This document shows positions 12,201 through 23,112 of a DNA stretch of 64,000 bases, in pieces. The stretch lies in contig JAYKKM010000071.1 in NCBI GenBank assembly GCA_035772405.1, positions 1,652,001 to 1,716,000 on the forward strand. The letters are read 5' to 3'. The DNA is from Chrysogorgia sp. JL179-B06 (taxonomy: Eukaryota > Cnidaria > Anthozoa > Scleralcyonacea > Chrysogorgiidae). A program made the translations under genes and the position numbers. Numbering within the stretch: the first letter of the stretch is position 1; every line of letters starts with the position of its first letter. Under the pieces are notes generated by a model, which was not told the DNA's origin, ran no database searches, and saw nothing but the letters and a program-made list of their open reading frames with translations.

Positions 12201-15200
12201 TAAAGAAAGCAGCTCTTATCTATATCAAACGACAATAATAATAATCAATCTCCCAAACACCACTTAAACAGTAAGAATTAGGTCCAGTAACCAACCTGAG
12301 GTGATTTATGTTTCCCTAATTTCCAAAATTTCTTCTCTGCTGTCAAATCATGATAATATTTGTTCATTGGTATGTTAACCTCGGGATTAACCATCTTCAT
12401 AAATTTAGCTAGGGCTTGTAAGGATGATGAAATGACTCGCATGAACTTTGTCAAACGATCTTCTTCCTCGTACATCCTGTTAAATAGACAAGAGAAAATA
12501 CTTTCACATAAGGTTGACTTGGGAGAAATGGTTTTAAAGTTACTGTATGCCCCAAGGTTGACCAGCACCTAACCTCTCCTAACAAATTATCAATGGTGTA
12601 CAGCCAACTATAGATTAAGCAATATTGAGAACAAAGGAAATGATCACCAATCACCATTATATACTGTAAAAGTTATAAAAAATTATCCCAACTAGTACTA
12701 TAAGAGCAGAGCTCTTCATTACTCTGACGAAGGCTCTGTTATTAAAAATCTTGGCAGTTTACCACCTTTTCACTTTGCTATAATATATCTAAAACACTGC
12801 CTACATGTATATAGTACAGCACTCTACTTTTTTACTACTATAAGAAATATTTGGATAGTAACTAATATAAATGAGATTATGTGTTCATATTGAGGCAAGC
12901 TAAAAAACACTTGAAATAATCAGTACACATAGTACTTTACTTTACTTACTTTGGATCACTAAGGGTATCTGGTGTTTGGTTCATCAAATTATCTTGTAAA
13001 TACTAAAAAGAAAATTAGTTACCAAAAATCCATATGGAAAAATAAAGCATCTATGACCCAAATATTACAGATATATGTAAAAACTAATCCTATGATTTCA
13101 AACTTTCTACTTTATTTTTCATTGTTTTAGGTTTACCTATGAATGAAATGAGATTGAAAAATTTACCTCTAACACTTCTCTTTTACAAAACCCAAGAACT
13201 TCAACTTGCTTGGTCTCTGAGAATGCTGCACTGAATGCTTTCTGTGCTGCTGTTGCAACAGGAAAGTATGTGTCACATTGAGAACACATCCACACTCCTA
13301 TTACACTTTTCAAGTGCGGAGCAAAATTCCTGCCAACACGCAAAGCCATCTGACTCATAGCAAGCTGAGTGGCTTCTCTTACACGATAATCGACATCCTA
13401 ATCAATGCAAGACATGGAGTTTAACCAGAGAATAATATCGACCACTAAGTAACTAACTAGTATATACAGTTACTAAAAGTAATGGTTTGAACCAGAAGTA
13501 TCATTAGATGTGTGAACAACCTGGACGATCAACTTCACACATAACAACCTGGATGATCAACTTCACACATCTATTAACAATTATTCACCAAAGTGGAGGT
13601 GAATAGTGGTGGATATTTGCGAGCCACAAAGTGTCGAGGTAAATAATATCCACACTATTCACTGACACTGAGGTGAATAATTGTTTTTTAAATAGTATAC
13701 TACATCTACTGCTTCGTCTAATTATTTTTAACAAGTTCAGTAACACAAGATCCAAAGATCAGTTATGTTTTATCATGATGTTCTCAGTTTTGATTTTTTA
13801 TAGTGTATTATTTGATAAATGTACAGAACAACAAATGATAACAGAAAACCCAATAGTTCTTACCAAAGCCAGTTTATTGTATAATCTTGGCCAATACAGT
13901 AAAGCACCCAAGACTGCTTCCATGGCACTAGTCTTGCACAACTCACCAAATTCTTGAACAGCCTGGAATAAATATCAGTACTGTAAAGATATTATCACAG
14001 TATATATTTATTATATACATTGGCATATATTCAGAATGATGAAATCTACTTTATTCAGGCAAAGAGGATCTAATTGCAGACCATTGTAATCCTCACTGGA
14101 TATTATATGGTACATATATACTATATAATCTGTGCATGTACAGTACTAATTATTGATACAAATTTATGTGTCATAAATATATATATTTTATTCAGAATAT
14201 AAAATATATTATTTTAGAGTACATCACATATAGAAATAATATATAAAAGAAACCTTTAGCTTGGTGACTGGATCTCGTTTGGTTAGTTTCTTCATCACAA
14301 TTTGAAAATCAGCATGAACTGACACTTCAGGGTCGCCGCTTGTTGGGACGAATTGGAGTGAACTACTGTCTGATGACGTTCCAACTTCACCGAATCCTAC
14401 AAATCCGGGGGAACCATCACGGGACAACAATTCAGCAGCACGACCACTACTAGAAGGCTAATTTTAAATAGAAAAATTCAGGGTTCGAATTAGTTGAGTA
14501 AAAACGATGTGCATTTCCCCCCGAAAACATGACGTTCCAGGCGGACCCTCTCAATATAATCAAAATAATGTGTGCAATAAATTGAATGCCTAAAGGAATT
14601 ATTTGCTAATTGCATGTGGTACTTTCGGTTGCCGTTGCCCCTGTTGGTTTTAAAAGATTGAAAAGTTTATAAAATCATTAAAATGCACGAGAGAGATCAA
14701 ATTTCGGCCACCATTTTGTGCGGGCAGCTCCTGGAAATTGCGCGGGCCTGTGCGGGAAAGTGATTCATTCCCAGGGCACTTTAGACAGACACGCAAAAAA
14801 TGGCGTCAACGACAATGGATTTTCTTTACAATTTTTAATTTTAATAGCAATTTTTGCGTGACTGCGGGAAATACACACAATTTTCCACCTTTGGGAAATA
14901 GTGCTGTTAACTTAACTTATAGTTTGTCAGAACTATTTGTTTGTGTTCAACACTGAGACTTTTTTTTTCTGCACATCGTTTTGAAAAGTGATGTGCAACT
15001 TTTACTATTTGGGCAAAAACGATGTGCAAATTGCACATTGCACACCGTTAATTCGAACCCTGGAAAAATTCAATGTACATGTACTGTATCTGTCAGGTTC
15101 AATCCTAGTCCAGGACTAATTTTCTGAGGATTTGAGCTTGACAATCATCCATGTATCGTTATTATCCAAGCTCCCACTACAGCAATGTATAATTATAATA

Positions 15201-16522
15201 ATATAACAGACCCAAGCAATTACTGATATTAAACAATTATTGGATGAGGCTAAGCATGATATCAGGAATTATACAGACCAAATTATCCAGACTGAGGTGG
15301 ATAACATTGACAGAGGTCTGGATAATTATTGAGATCATGTTTGTAAGCCGAATCCAATAATTGTTTTATTATACAACTAGAAATACGTTCCGCAATAACC
15401 CCTCGCCCACCTTTTCTACTCCCCCATCCCTAGAGTTTCTTTTCCCCATCCATAGTCTCCAGGGCCCAGACCACGCATGCCATGTATTTATAGTCTCTGT
15501 AAGTAGATTTTGAACGTTATCTCGGCCAATATTTACTTGATTTCAATTCTGAAAACAGATTTGGAATTACCGAGTCTAAATACGTAATATATGTGTCTAT
15601 TATGTTGAAATAGTTTATTATGTGAATGTGCATACTCTTCGTAGAGACGGTTTATGTACTTAGAAATTAGTTGGCAATCAGTTGATCTCGATCAATATTT
15701 AACCGTTTTCAATTCTGAAAACAGATTTGGAATTAGCGAGTCTAAATACATAACACACATACCTATTATATTATGCAAACGTGTATACGCTTTGTAAAAA
15801 CCTCTTTATGTAGTTTGTCAGATCACAAATCGCCAATGACCACGCTCACGTCACTCGGTCGTTTTGCGACATCGCTCGCGAGGGGATTATAAACGTAGAA
15901 GCCTTTACGGAGTTTAGGAATACTAAGCCACGCAAAGACAATTACGTCACCTACAGACAATTTTTGATATCTTGTAGGCAAGACATCAAGAATTGTCTGT
16001 AGGTTTTTAGCCAATCACAATCGAGATTGTATAATAAAATATATGGACAATCGATAACCTTTCCTCTACATTTGATCTGATTCTCGGTAGCTCAATGGTT
16101 AGAGCATCTCACCAGCAATCAGAAGATTACTGGTTTGAAACGTTTTCTGAGGATTTGAGTCTGGCGATTGTCCATCACTATCGGCTTAAAATTCATCCCA
16201 AATGGTGGGCTTCATAATTGATCACCTGTCTCAATTTCTGTCAAAGCCTCAAAGGTATTACAAGTATAATCTTAAAACGGTCGAAAGATTAGTGATGAAT
16301 AATTTACGTTCGGTTTCCATAAATTACAAACGAGATCCTATATTACTTAATTAATAAAACATGCGATACAAAATCTAATCTGTCCATATTTTTGAGAAAC
16401 ATGTGTCGTTTTGTCATATAGAATTTGAGATAGCCGATAATTAAGTATTAAACCGCACAAGTCTATCATTTGTGACTTACTTTTGTATTCCCCTTTGTTC
16501 TTTGCTTTACTTTTCCACCCAT
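207..16522 (-). CDS. LTN1: Listerin E3 ubiquitin ligase, N-terminal 1245 residues (partial)
   Basis: Listerin ubiquitylates nascent chains stuck on 60S subunits in cytosolic ribosome quality control. Twenty exons, all with GT-AG borders: 16522-16481, 14457-14254, 13962-13864, 13397-13167, 13002-12950, 12476-12296, 12219-12046, 11078-10944, 10152-9943, 9482-9306, 8667-8098, 6903-6862, 5999-5816, 5724-5576, 5418-5340, 4507-4372, 3849-3708, 3526-3290, 2571-2193, 517-207. Phases agree throughout and the lengths total 3735 bases (1245 codons). The start [12 protein letters not shown] and the following [11 protein letters not shown] match the family N-terminus. Further family blocks are VREATQ, QCDTY, FWKLGKH, LWEAVL and, in exon 20, LLLFSC...[13 protein letters not shown]. 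The body is HEAT/ARM-like helices. The RING is expected about 500 residues further on, outside the window. The acceptor of the 570-base exon and the 42-base exon are the least certain borders. Confidence 0.93.
525..1318. repeat. Minisatellite of CTCTCTCTAATAAACAT units in an LTN1 intron
   Basis: Roughly 40-45 tandem copies of a 15-21 base unit made of AATAAACAT plus a variable CT run. It fills the exon-20 side of the LTN1 intron between exons 19 and 20 and ends 8 bases from the exon-20 acceptor. Reading frames across it are artefacts of the repeat. Confidence 0.95.
1324..2085. repeat. Inverted-repeat (foldback) transposon remnants
   Basis: The block at 1575-1650 (GTAGTCTCCTACGCAGCCG and following) recurs inverted at 2010-2075, bounding about 500 bases. 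The stretch 1324-1442 (CACAATAGAC...CACTCAATGACGTC) recurs near 39525-39680. Both look like degenerate non-autonomous DNA elements in the LTN1 intron. No transposase reading frame is visible. Confidence 0.6.
2968..3270. repeat. Truncated foldback MITE, same family as 61318-61798
   Basis: Nearly identical to 61500-61795, including GTGCATGTGCGTGGATGTAT and the end TTTTACAACTGAATTTTTCATT. The copy stops about 20 bases from the donor of LTN1 exon 18. Such high similarity between distant copies implies fairly recent movement. Confidence 0.8.
3908..4256 (-). repeat. Tandem array of four tRNA-like SINE heads
   Basis: Four copies of an 83-86 base unit. On the minus strand each carries TAGCTCAATAGTTAGAGC (A-box-like D arm) and AGAAGGTTACAGGTTG (towards the B box). 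This is the head of the SINE found at 19866-20000, but here it is tandem and lacks the usual 3' tail. It lies in the LTN1 intron between exons 16 and 17. Confidence 0.8.
4540..5215. repeat. GGAA-rich minisatellite
   Basis: Higher-order repeat of about 60-66 bases (GGAGTGGATTCAATGGAAGA, TTGGAAGGAAGGAATGGAAG) with internal GGAA and GGAAT runs, in the LTN1 intron between exons 15 and 16. Both strands are open across it, but the peptides are repeat artefacts. Confidence 0.9.
6403..6528. repeat. Near-perfect 126-base hairpin element
   Basis: ACTGAGACCGAGGGAAACAG at the left end is repeated inverted at the right end, and arms of about 55 bases meet around CCGTGGCGAAGCC. A compact MITE-like palindrome in the LTN1 intron between exons 12 and 13. 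Confidence 0.85.
6966..7380. repeat. Polypurine satellite (GGGAAGGAGA)n
   Basis: About 400 bases almost purely of A and G on the plus strand, in units of GGAGAGGGAGGGAA, within LTN1 intron 11. A mirror-like purine tract of this kind can form triplex DNA. Confidence 0.9.
7505..8010. repeat. 12-base satellite (GGCAGAGAGAGA)n
   Basis: About 35 near-perfect copies in the middle with degenerate AGCAGAGAGAG edges. The purine-rich continuation runs to the donor of LTN1 exon 11 at 8098. All six frames are open, purely through repetition. Confidence 0.95.
8849..9210. repeat. Microsatellite (CTGT)n with TGTG interruptions
   Basis: About 360 bases of CTGT with GTGT, GCCT and ATGT variants, in the LTN1 intron between exons 10 and 11. 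A short TCAA run follows at 9281-9304, immediately before exon 10. Confidence 0.95.
9655..9790 (-). repeat. 5S rRNA-derived SINE (SINE3-like) or 5S pseudogene
   Basis: The minus strand reads GCTAAGTCAAGCCTGGTCGG, then GGTTAGTACTTGGATGGGTG and ACCATCTGGGAATA. This is the 3' half of metazoan 5S rRNA, including the internal-promoter box C region. The 5' half is diverged (GCTGTTAGGGCGCTGCTAGT). Unrelated sequence follows on the minus strand to about 9500, as in a SINE body. It lies in the LTN1 intron between exons 9 and 10 and is not a functional 5S gene. Confidence 0.75.
10290..10660. repeat. Foldback repeat, family shared with 48040-48205
   Basis: One arm has GAGGAAAATTAAGGTTTAAT and the other has the complementary AAACCTTAATTTTACGAGGA. 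The 48-kb copy carries the same arms around a GTCGATCGCGAC core. Intronic in LTN1. Confidence 0.7.
13578..13683. repeat. Hairpin element (CAATTATTCACC arms)
   Basis: CAATTATTCACC...GGTGAATAGTG is answered by CACTATTCACTG...AGGTGAATAATTG. An imperfect palindrome of about 106 bases in LTN1 intron 3. A doublet CAACCTGGA(C/T)GATCAACTTCACAC lies just left of it (13520-13570). Confidence 0.7.
15085..15180 (+). repeat. tRNA-derived SINE, 3' part
   Basis: CAGGTTCAATCCTAGTCCAG then TTTTCTGAGGATTTGAGCTT and GACAATCATCCATGTATCG: the B-box side and tail of the SINE at 19866-20000. LTN1 intron 1. Confidence 0.7.
15490..15825. repeat. Two-copy direct tandem repeat (about 170 bases each)
   Basis: The block TTTTCAATTCTGAAAACAGATTTGGAATTA[C/G]CGAGTCTAAATAC occurs twice (near 15543 and 15709), with flanks also aligning (TCTCGGCCAAT/TCTCGATCAAT). 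LTN1 intron 1. Confidence 0.7.
16079..16185 (+). repeat. tRNA-derived SINE
   Basis: CTCGGTAGCTCAATGGTTAG gives the A box. AGAAGATTACTGGTTTGAAA is a decayed B box. The family tail GAGGATTTGAGTCTGGCGAT follows. Confidence 0.75.
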
Positions 16523-17270
16523 ATTGATCCTCAAAGGTTCGTAAATTTCCTTCAAAACAATTCTCTCAAAACATATACATGTTATATATTGGTCATCATA
16601 AATAATTTCCCATTCTGCGTCTGCAATATCCCAGCGGCATGCAAAATAATTGCCTAAGTAACCAGGCCTTATCCAAAATGGCAATCAATATATAATGAAC
16701 TCACTTTTTATGGTCAGAAAACTCGTTAGGCGGCGGGTTAGAAAACTCGTTAGACTGGGGGTTAGGGTTAGGATCTTTTTTGTTTTGGGGTTAGTGATTA
16801 TTTACATGGTTAAGTGACAAAATTCTGACGATTAATATAGCTCTATTTTAGCTAATAGTAGCGGCCATTTTGAATAAGGAAATTTAAAAAACGAGCCCAA
16901 AATATTATTCTGCCAGCGGCATACCACCAACAATTCAATCACATACTCCAGACGGCTCAAAGTCTTTCTTTCCTACTCGCAATGTTTCACTTATGCGAAA
17001 AGAATGTTGCGAAAAGTAGAAGTCCTTCAACTTCTCGCAATATTTTCAAAATATCATTTGATAAATAGTTTTGTAAACATGGAGATGGTCCAAATCAACT
17101 TCTAAAATAGATTCCGTATTACGCACGCTGTGATTGGTCAATTACTGAGTTTGCACCAGGCTACGCAAACACAGTTATTGTCACTGTACGTCACTGTACA
17201 TTGCTTAGTCTTATTTTAAAAGAAACTGTCATCGGAGTCAAACATCATTCGTTTTTGGCACGAATTTCGG

Positions 17271-17694
17271 TGGACATTGGCAACAAAAATTAAGTTTGTC
17301 TAATATGAAAGAACTCGTAAACCTTTTACAACTTTTCCGTATTTTACTTCGTTTTTGAAATGTTTTAGTTTGTTTGATATGTAAATAAGATGGTCTTTGA
17401 CGTCAGGTGGAAGGGTAGAGAATTTTCACTCATTAAAAATGTCTTATATCTCAGTGATTGCTAAGTTTACAACGTTCATTATCATGAGGAGTTATTATTC
17501 TTGAAGATTGAACTAATATTTTAACGAGTGCACCTGACGTCAGGACCATCTCATTTACATATTAAACAAACTGAAATATTTCCAAAACGAAGTAAAATAC
17601 GGAAAAGTTTTAAAAGGTGTTACTCTATCATTTTACGAGTTCTTTCATATTAGACAAACTTAATTTTTGTTGCCAATGTCCTTTATACCAGTAA
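17271..17694. repeat. Foldback MITE, GACATTGGCAACAAAAATTAAG family
   Basis: Long arms: GGACATTGGCAACAAAAATT at the left and AATTTTTGTTGCCAATGTCC at the right. Other copies are at 31712-32186 and 58849-59208, with a half copy ending at 28078. It sits in the divergent gap between the LTN1 and GPCR start codons. TTAA is no longer visible at the ends, suggesting an older copy. Confidence 0.85.
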
Positions 17695-17812
17695 ATCACT
17701 GATATAAATAAGTGCCTGCAGCCATGTTAAATTTTAACCCACGCAACAAGTCTGGCAACCTTATTATGATGTTGCATTTTCGCATGAATTGGCCCCCAAC
17801 ACATCTTTTTAA

Positions 17813-18132
17813 GCGGGCAGCCTACCTTCATTTCGACAAATTTTTCTATTAACATATTTTGGCGAACTGTTTAACAAATCCCTAACATCTATATATCAAA
17901 TTAAACTGCAGAAAATGCTCTATAATAATATTGAAATAAAAAATGCCAACTATTTAATGTTCAACGATTATGGTCTGAGTGTGAAAGGACCATTTTGTGG
18001 CAGAAATGCCAAGCTTAATAATTTACGAAGGGAATCAAGTTACACTACCCTTTTAGCAGGGTAGATAGCTTGTTGCAATAAACCTAAAACAATTATTGTA
18101 AGCTTATTTCGCAATGAAGGTAGGCTGCCCCC
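17813..18132. repeat. MITE with TTAA target duplication
   Basis: The ends GCGGGCAGCCTACCTTCATT and AATGAAGGTAGGCTGCCCCC are inverted repeats directly flanked by TTAA (17809-17812 and 18133-18136). Length 320 bases with no reading frame. It lies upstream of the GPCR gene; I see nothing else definite between it and 18500. Confidence 0.8.
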
Positions 18133-18615
18133 TTAAACATCGAACATACAACTGGATCATTGGCAGAAATTTATGCTAGTTGGCTCTCTGTTTGGCGTGG
18201 TTTGTTTTAACAACCAATGACAAAGCATTTTCTCATTACGTTTTCGGTTTATTTGATGCATTATGTTGCCACGCATGCTAATGGTAGCTTATTAATGCAC
18301 TTAATTCGTTTCTCCTTCGCTCTGAACCCAATCCGAAACCGCTTTTACGGGCCAAGGTGTACAGTGTACTTCGTATGATATTGAAATTATATGAATCTAT
18401 ATGCATTATGTTATTACCTCGAGTTCCCCCTTGGTCTTAATGATTTCCCACGTATCAGTGGGTTAACTAATGAGCGATTGTAGTATCCAATAACATACTC
18501 ATATATATTTAATATGTATATAATATAGTTAAGTAAGTTGTTTAGAAATAACACTGAGTTGCACGTGCGGATTCAGAACGAACAGAAAGTAATTACCACC
18601 GCTGAAGGAGCGAAA

Positions 18616-21600
18616 ATGGACTTGAATCTCACCAACTTGAATCATAGCAACGGACCATTGATAATCCCTGGCTTATCATCGAACCATACCAATATGGGTG
18701 CTAGCAGTATACCAGCCGAAATCCTATCTGTTAAGATCATCAAATTTGTACTGTATGCCGCGGTGTTTATCGTTGGCTTCGGTGGTAACTGCATTGTCAT
18801 CTGGATCATGATGAAAAAGAACAAGGCACGGAACTTTCACAACTTACTGCTCTGCAACTTGGCCGCGGCAGACATCGCATTACTGTCGATAAACCTGCCG
18901 TTTCGCTTGGTTTACCAAGAATACAACTACGTCTGGCCGTTCGGTAAGTTTCTCTGCAAAATCATCCCAATGTTTACCTATCTATTCCTCACTGCCTCGT
19001 CGCTTACCCTGGTCGCCATATCCTACGAAAGACACAGGAAGATTTCTTCGTTGACGGTCCAAAACAAACCTATTACTCAGTGGGACAAACTCACAATTGC
19101 CATACTCTGGGTCGTGTCGTGTCTCATGACGCTCCCATTAAATGTATACCTCGACGTTATCGATGGAAAGGCTGGGCAACCCGTGTGTACGGACGTTTGG
19201 CCGTCACCTGTGCTGGAAGGGTCGTATTTTCTCTTCTTGTTCGTCGTTCAGTTCCTGCTTCCAACGGTTGTCATGATCGTCATGTACTTTCGTGTTGGCT
19301 TGATCCTTAGGAACGCTCGCTCGAACATGAACGCGTTTGGGTTGGAGAACTTGACGAAAAGATATCGAAAGGTAATGATGATGATTATCATGTATGATAA
19401 TATATAACAATAATATAAGTTTTAATTTTAATTGGAGTTTCAACGCAGGCGAAGTTGAAAAGTATCCCCTCCTACAATTCGTCTATACATGGATGATGGT
19501 CAAGCTCAAATCCTCTGAAAATTATTCTGAGTCCCGGACAGGAATCGAACCTGTAACCTTCTGACTGACAGTGAGACGCTCTAACCATTGAGCTAACGAG
19601 ACTCAGATGAAGTGCGAGGCCGGTTATATTAGAGCAGTCATTATGTTACAGGTTCGATTCCTGTCCGGGACTCAGAATCATTTTTTTGAGGATATGAGCT
19701 TGACGATCGTCCATGTATTGTCTGTCTACTCCAAGCTCTCCCACATTCACTACAACATTGTGTATATTAACGTATCCAAGCATTACCGATATTATAGTGA
19801 TTGCCGCATAGGCAGTACATATATCAATCGAACCAGTACATCATTGTAACCAGTTCGCTCTCCATCTGAGTCTCGTTAGCTCAATGGTTAGAGCGTCTCA
19901 CCGGCAATCAAAAGGTTACAGGTTCGATTCCTGTCCGGGACTCAGAATAATTGTTCTGAGGATATGAGCTTGACGATCGTCCACGTATCGTCTGAATGTG
20001 ATTCTTGATGAAATGTTGCCGCATAGTGATTGTATTTCTATATCGAATGAAGAAACGCCCTTTGGGGAGGTCGTTAATAGAGGCTGCGAACGTTATAACG
20101 TTATAGTTGCTTATTAACTATAGCTCTCTGTCATCTTGTTCATCATTTTGAGACAGATGTCTGGCTGCGTTACTGACATGAATTGCTTTTTATTGAACTG
20201 AGCTCTTTGGCGAAGCCTTAAATCGGATACTTTGTGTATTAAGAATAAATATAAAAGCTTCTAAGTTCTCAAAAGAACTGGATATAATATGAAAAGGAGA
20301 AATAAGAAAACTTCAATGTGTCGAAAAATACTAAAGTAAGAGAACTTACATAGGTAAGAATACTCTTACTTAAGTATTTTTCGACACATTGAAGTTCTCT
20401 TATTTCTCCTTTGTGTGTATTAGACACAGCAAGTTGCATCAGAGAGCGTTGCCACAATGTTGCTGTAAGATATTTACAATTCAGTTGCTTCCCGGCAGAT
20501 GCGTGGCTTGGCTTGGGTTCTATAAAGTACTGTGTTTATATAGCTTTAATATATATATCACCTGTATACCTTTAATATGGGCCCAGGGCTTCCACAAACA
20601 CTTCTGTAATGAACAAGGCACCTGCAAAGAAAATGATAATTAAAAGGAAGACACGTATTTGTATTAAAAGCGTAGATATGGTAAAATTATCAGACACGTA
20701 AAACCACTAAAACTTTTAAGGGACTTTTGCAGCATTCGTTGAAGTTTCTTGATATATTTTCAATCAAGATATCTAGCTCTCTATTTTATTTCCATTCAAA
20801 TCAACAAAGAAAGTACTGAGCACTGGAGACCATGGATCTCAAAAATAGGACTGGATTGAGCTTTCTATTGTATCTGATGAGCTGATTTTGAAGCTTTTAG
20901 AAGCTCCGAGTTTGCAAGCAAATCAAACAGTGACGCTCACGAAATAGGTTTAGTGTCTGGCCAATATAGTTTCTTTGTTAGTTTCTTTGTTAACATTAAA
21001 TGCATAAAATCTTGAACCTAATTTGACGTCTCATATTAGGCTTCTCTCACTGGATAATTAGAGCCAACGGTGGCCATTACTAAGGGAGGTAGACAATGAA
21101 TTGTTTTACCCAGTAATTTGAAAAATGTTTTCTGGTCCTCTTTATAGTAATATTATTTTATTTTGACGATGGTAAGAGCACATAATCCAACAAAAAACCT
21201 CATAGGATCCTCAGTTGGTCCCTTAGTAATGGCGGATTTCCGGCTTCATTTTCTGAACAATAGTTGCTCGATCCAGTCTTCTTTCGAGATCAGTGGGGGG
21301 AGAGGTAGAAAAGGCGAGCGAGGGGATTATTGCGGATTCGTATTTCTAGTATTTTTTTATTCTTATCCATGCGATCGCTTTCTCTTTTTCTAGACAGTAC
21401 GTCTTATTTGTACCATAGTGATTGTGTACATCTTGTTGACGCTACCTTATCATATCACTTGGCAGCTGAACACGTTTGGCATTAAAAACGATCTTGTGAA
21501 GAAATTTTCAGTGCTATTCCTAACGGCAACGAGCGCTTCTCATCCGATTATCTACGGCACATTACATCAAGAATTCTCCCATGGTTTCAAGGCATTTCTT

Positions 21601-21753
21601 CGCTGTTCTAAGAAAGCAAGAGAGGAGTTTCTAAGAGAGAGTGTTAAATTTAGAACAATCCAGACCCGTAGACCTTTCTGCGTCGTGGAAGAAACAACAG
21701 GGAATAACAATGTGTCTGTGGCTGAGAGCGTTCAGAGAGTTTCAGTTGTGTAA
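18616..21753 (+). CDS. Class A (rhodopsin-family) G protein-coupled receptor
   Basis: Exons 18616-19371 and 21394-21753 joined in phase 0 give 371 residues. The ATG at 18616 has a good context (GAAAATGG). The N-terminus carries sequons NLT, NHS and NHT. TM1 holds GGNCIVI, TM2 LAAAD, and TM3 starts after WPFGKFLCK and ends in SYERH, where DRY is usual. TM4 has W in ILWVV. ECL2 has the partner cysteine (PVCTDVW). TM6 carries LPYH and TM7 SHPIIY in place of NPxxY. It is a plasma-membrane receptor. Spacing and motifs suit a peptide- or amine-type receptor, but the ligand cannot be inferred. The intron falls just before TM6 and holds SINEs, a hairpin and a MITE. Confidence 0.9.
19494..19610 (-). 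repeat. tRNA-derived SINE (inverted copy)
   Basis: On the minus strand: GAGTCTCGTTAGCTCAATGG (A box), ACAGGTTCGATTCCTGTCCG (B box), then the tail GAGGATTTGAGCTTGACCAT. In the GPCR intron, facing the copies to its right. Confidence 0.85.
19645..19760 (+). repeat. tRNA-derived SINE, lacking its A box
   Basis: Starts at TTACAGGTTCGATTCCTGTC and continues with GAGGATATGAGCTTGACGAT and CGTCCATGTATTGTCTG. Confidence 0.8.
19866..20000 (+). repeat. tRNA-derived SINE, best full copy
   Basis: GAGTCTC...GGGACTC forms a 7-bp acceptor-like stem. GCTCAATGGTTAGAGC is a D arm with A box and ACAGGTTCGATTCCTGT a perfect T arm with B box. The anticodon stem (TCTCA/TCAAA) does not pair, so this is a SINE head, not a tRNA gene. 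The tail GAGGATATGAGCTTGACGAT defines the family. Confidence 0.88.
20291..20412. repeat. Hairpin element in the GPCR intron
   Basis: GAAAAGGAGAAATAAGAAAA...TGTGTCGAAAAATACT is mirrored by AGTATTTTTCGACACA...TTATTTCTCCTTT. Arms of about 55 bases. I see no feature between here and 20835. Confidence 0.8.
20835..21293. repeat. MITE with GATCTC ends in the GPCR intron
   Basis: Runs from GATCTCAAAAATAGGACTGG to CTCGATCCAGTCTTCTTTCGAGATC. An inverted second copy lies at 28771-29296 in the seven-module gene. The short reading frame at 21163-21393 is MITE sequence running into the GPCR exon. Confidence 0.8.
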
Positions 21754-21896
21754 GCTAAATAAGTGCTTGGGAGTATCGTGTGTTCCTACAGTGAATGTAG
21801 GAGTAGATACACCATATGTATATACACGAACGATCGACAAGTCTCACAGAAAACAAAACCCTTTTGATTGCCGTTGAGACGCTCTATAACTATTAT

Positions 21897-22265
21897 TTGG
21901 CTCGATACTCTAAATCATGAGAAATTGCATTTTTCCGCACAAAAATGTTTGTAATGCAGATCTGAGCTTCATCGTGGTTCATTGCATAGCTCTGGTGGTG
22001 GTCTTGTATACTGAAAAGCTTTATACCCTCAAAGTTTACCTGAGTGGAGAAATCGTGTTTCCAATAAATCCAGAAAACTAATATACATAAACTCTGCCGC
22101 TTATCATAAACACAATTTCTCCAGATATACAAATGCTACAAGTGTGAAACGTTTCAATAATCAAGACCACCGCTAGAGCTATGCAATGAACCAAAATAAA
22201 GCTCAGATCTGCATTACAAATCTTTTTATGGGGGAAAATGCAATTTCTCATGATTTAGACACCTG
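21897..22265. repeat. Foldback MITE, second copy at 58380-58735
   Basis: ATCATGAGAAATTGCATTTTTCCGC at the left is answered by GAAAATGCAATTTCTCATGAT at the right. Internal GTGGTTCATTGCATAGCTCT is also mirrored. Just downstream of the GPCR stop codon. Confidence 0.85.
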
Positions 22266-22379
22266 AAGCTCCCGAGACTCAGATGGAGTGCGAAGATTAG
22301 CCCACAAACCTATGATCACTTTGCGACATATACTACTTACGTATATAAGACAAAAAACAACTGATCACGATAGCAGGGT

Positions 22380-22840
22380 GCAATTATAAAGAAAATCAAA
22401 TGCACCGACTGCCAGGACACTTATATTGGTAAGACCGGAAGAAACCTGAAAATCAGATTAACTGAACACAAACGAGCGACTAGAAAGTAGAAACGGGGAT
22501 AGAACTAATCACATTGCTGAACACCACATATACAAACGAAACACGACATTGACTAGGACTCAGCTGAATGATACATTCAGTCATTCAGGCGATACTTGGC
22601 AGCGACTTACATTAAAAATCTGGTATACCGACTTGGAACATAAACCACTAAACAATAGACACACGTTGAACACATGCACCCACGCACACTAATTATGTCA
22701 CTACAAACAAACGGTAACATAATGAACCAGATGCATAATAAGCAGACAGCTGACAAACACTCTTTACTCGACTCTGAAGATGACCGCCGATGAGGCCGTG
22801 GAAAACATCAATCACCAACATTCAACAATAGTCTTTCTCA
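22380..22840 (+). mobile_element. Penelope-like retroelement remnant (GIY-YIG end)
   Basis: From 22395 the frame reads IKCTDCQDTYIGKTGRNLKI then RLTEHKRATRK before a stop. This is the GIY-YIG endonuclease signature of Penelope-like elements. A decayed terminus follows with the CTGAAGATGA...GAAAACATC pattern seen at PLE ends (22780-22815). Inactive fragment. Confidence 0.7.
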
Positions 22841-23112
22841 AGCTGCAACAACCTGGATGATCAACTTCACACTTCAATTGTGTGATATTGCTTATGCGGC
22901 AGTTACTATATAATTATATCACAATGGTTGGGTGTCGGTTTAGATCAATATACATTTCGTTATATCATAAATTTACCAACCTATTCTTCACCTAGATGAT
23001 GCAGACAGCCGTCTACATTAGTAACATATCGGTGTTAATGTATGATGTCTACATTAACTTAACAATAGGGCTAATCCCAAACTCATACGTTTAACTGTAT
23101 AAGTGTAAGAAC

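Noticed and set aside
18538..18615. N-terminal extension of the GPCR
   Set aside because: It begins at TTG, not ATG. The ATG at 18616 has a good context and gives a normal class A length.
19372..19407. Read-through end of GPCR exon 1
   Set aside because: GTAATG donor at 19372; splicing to 21394 restores TM6 and TM7.
19866..19942. Functional tRNA gene
   Set aside because: The anticodon stem does not pair, and the sequence is one of many copies with a shared SINE tail.
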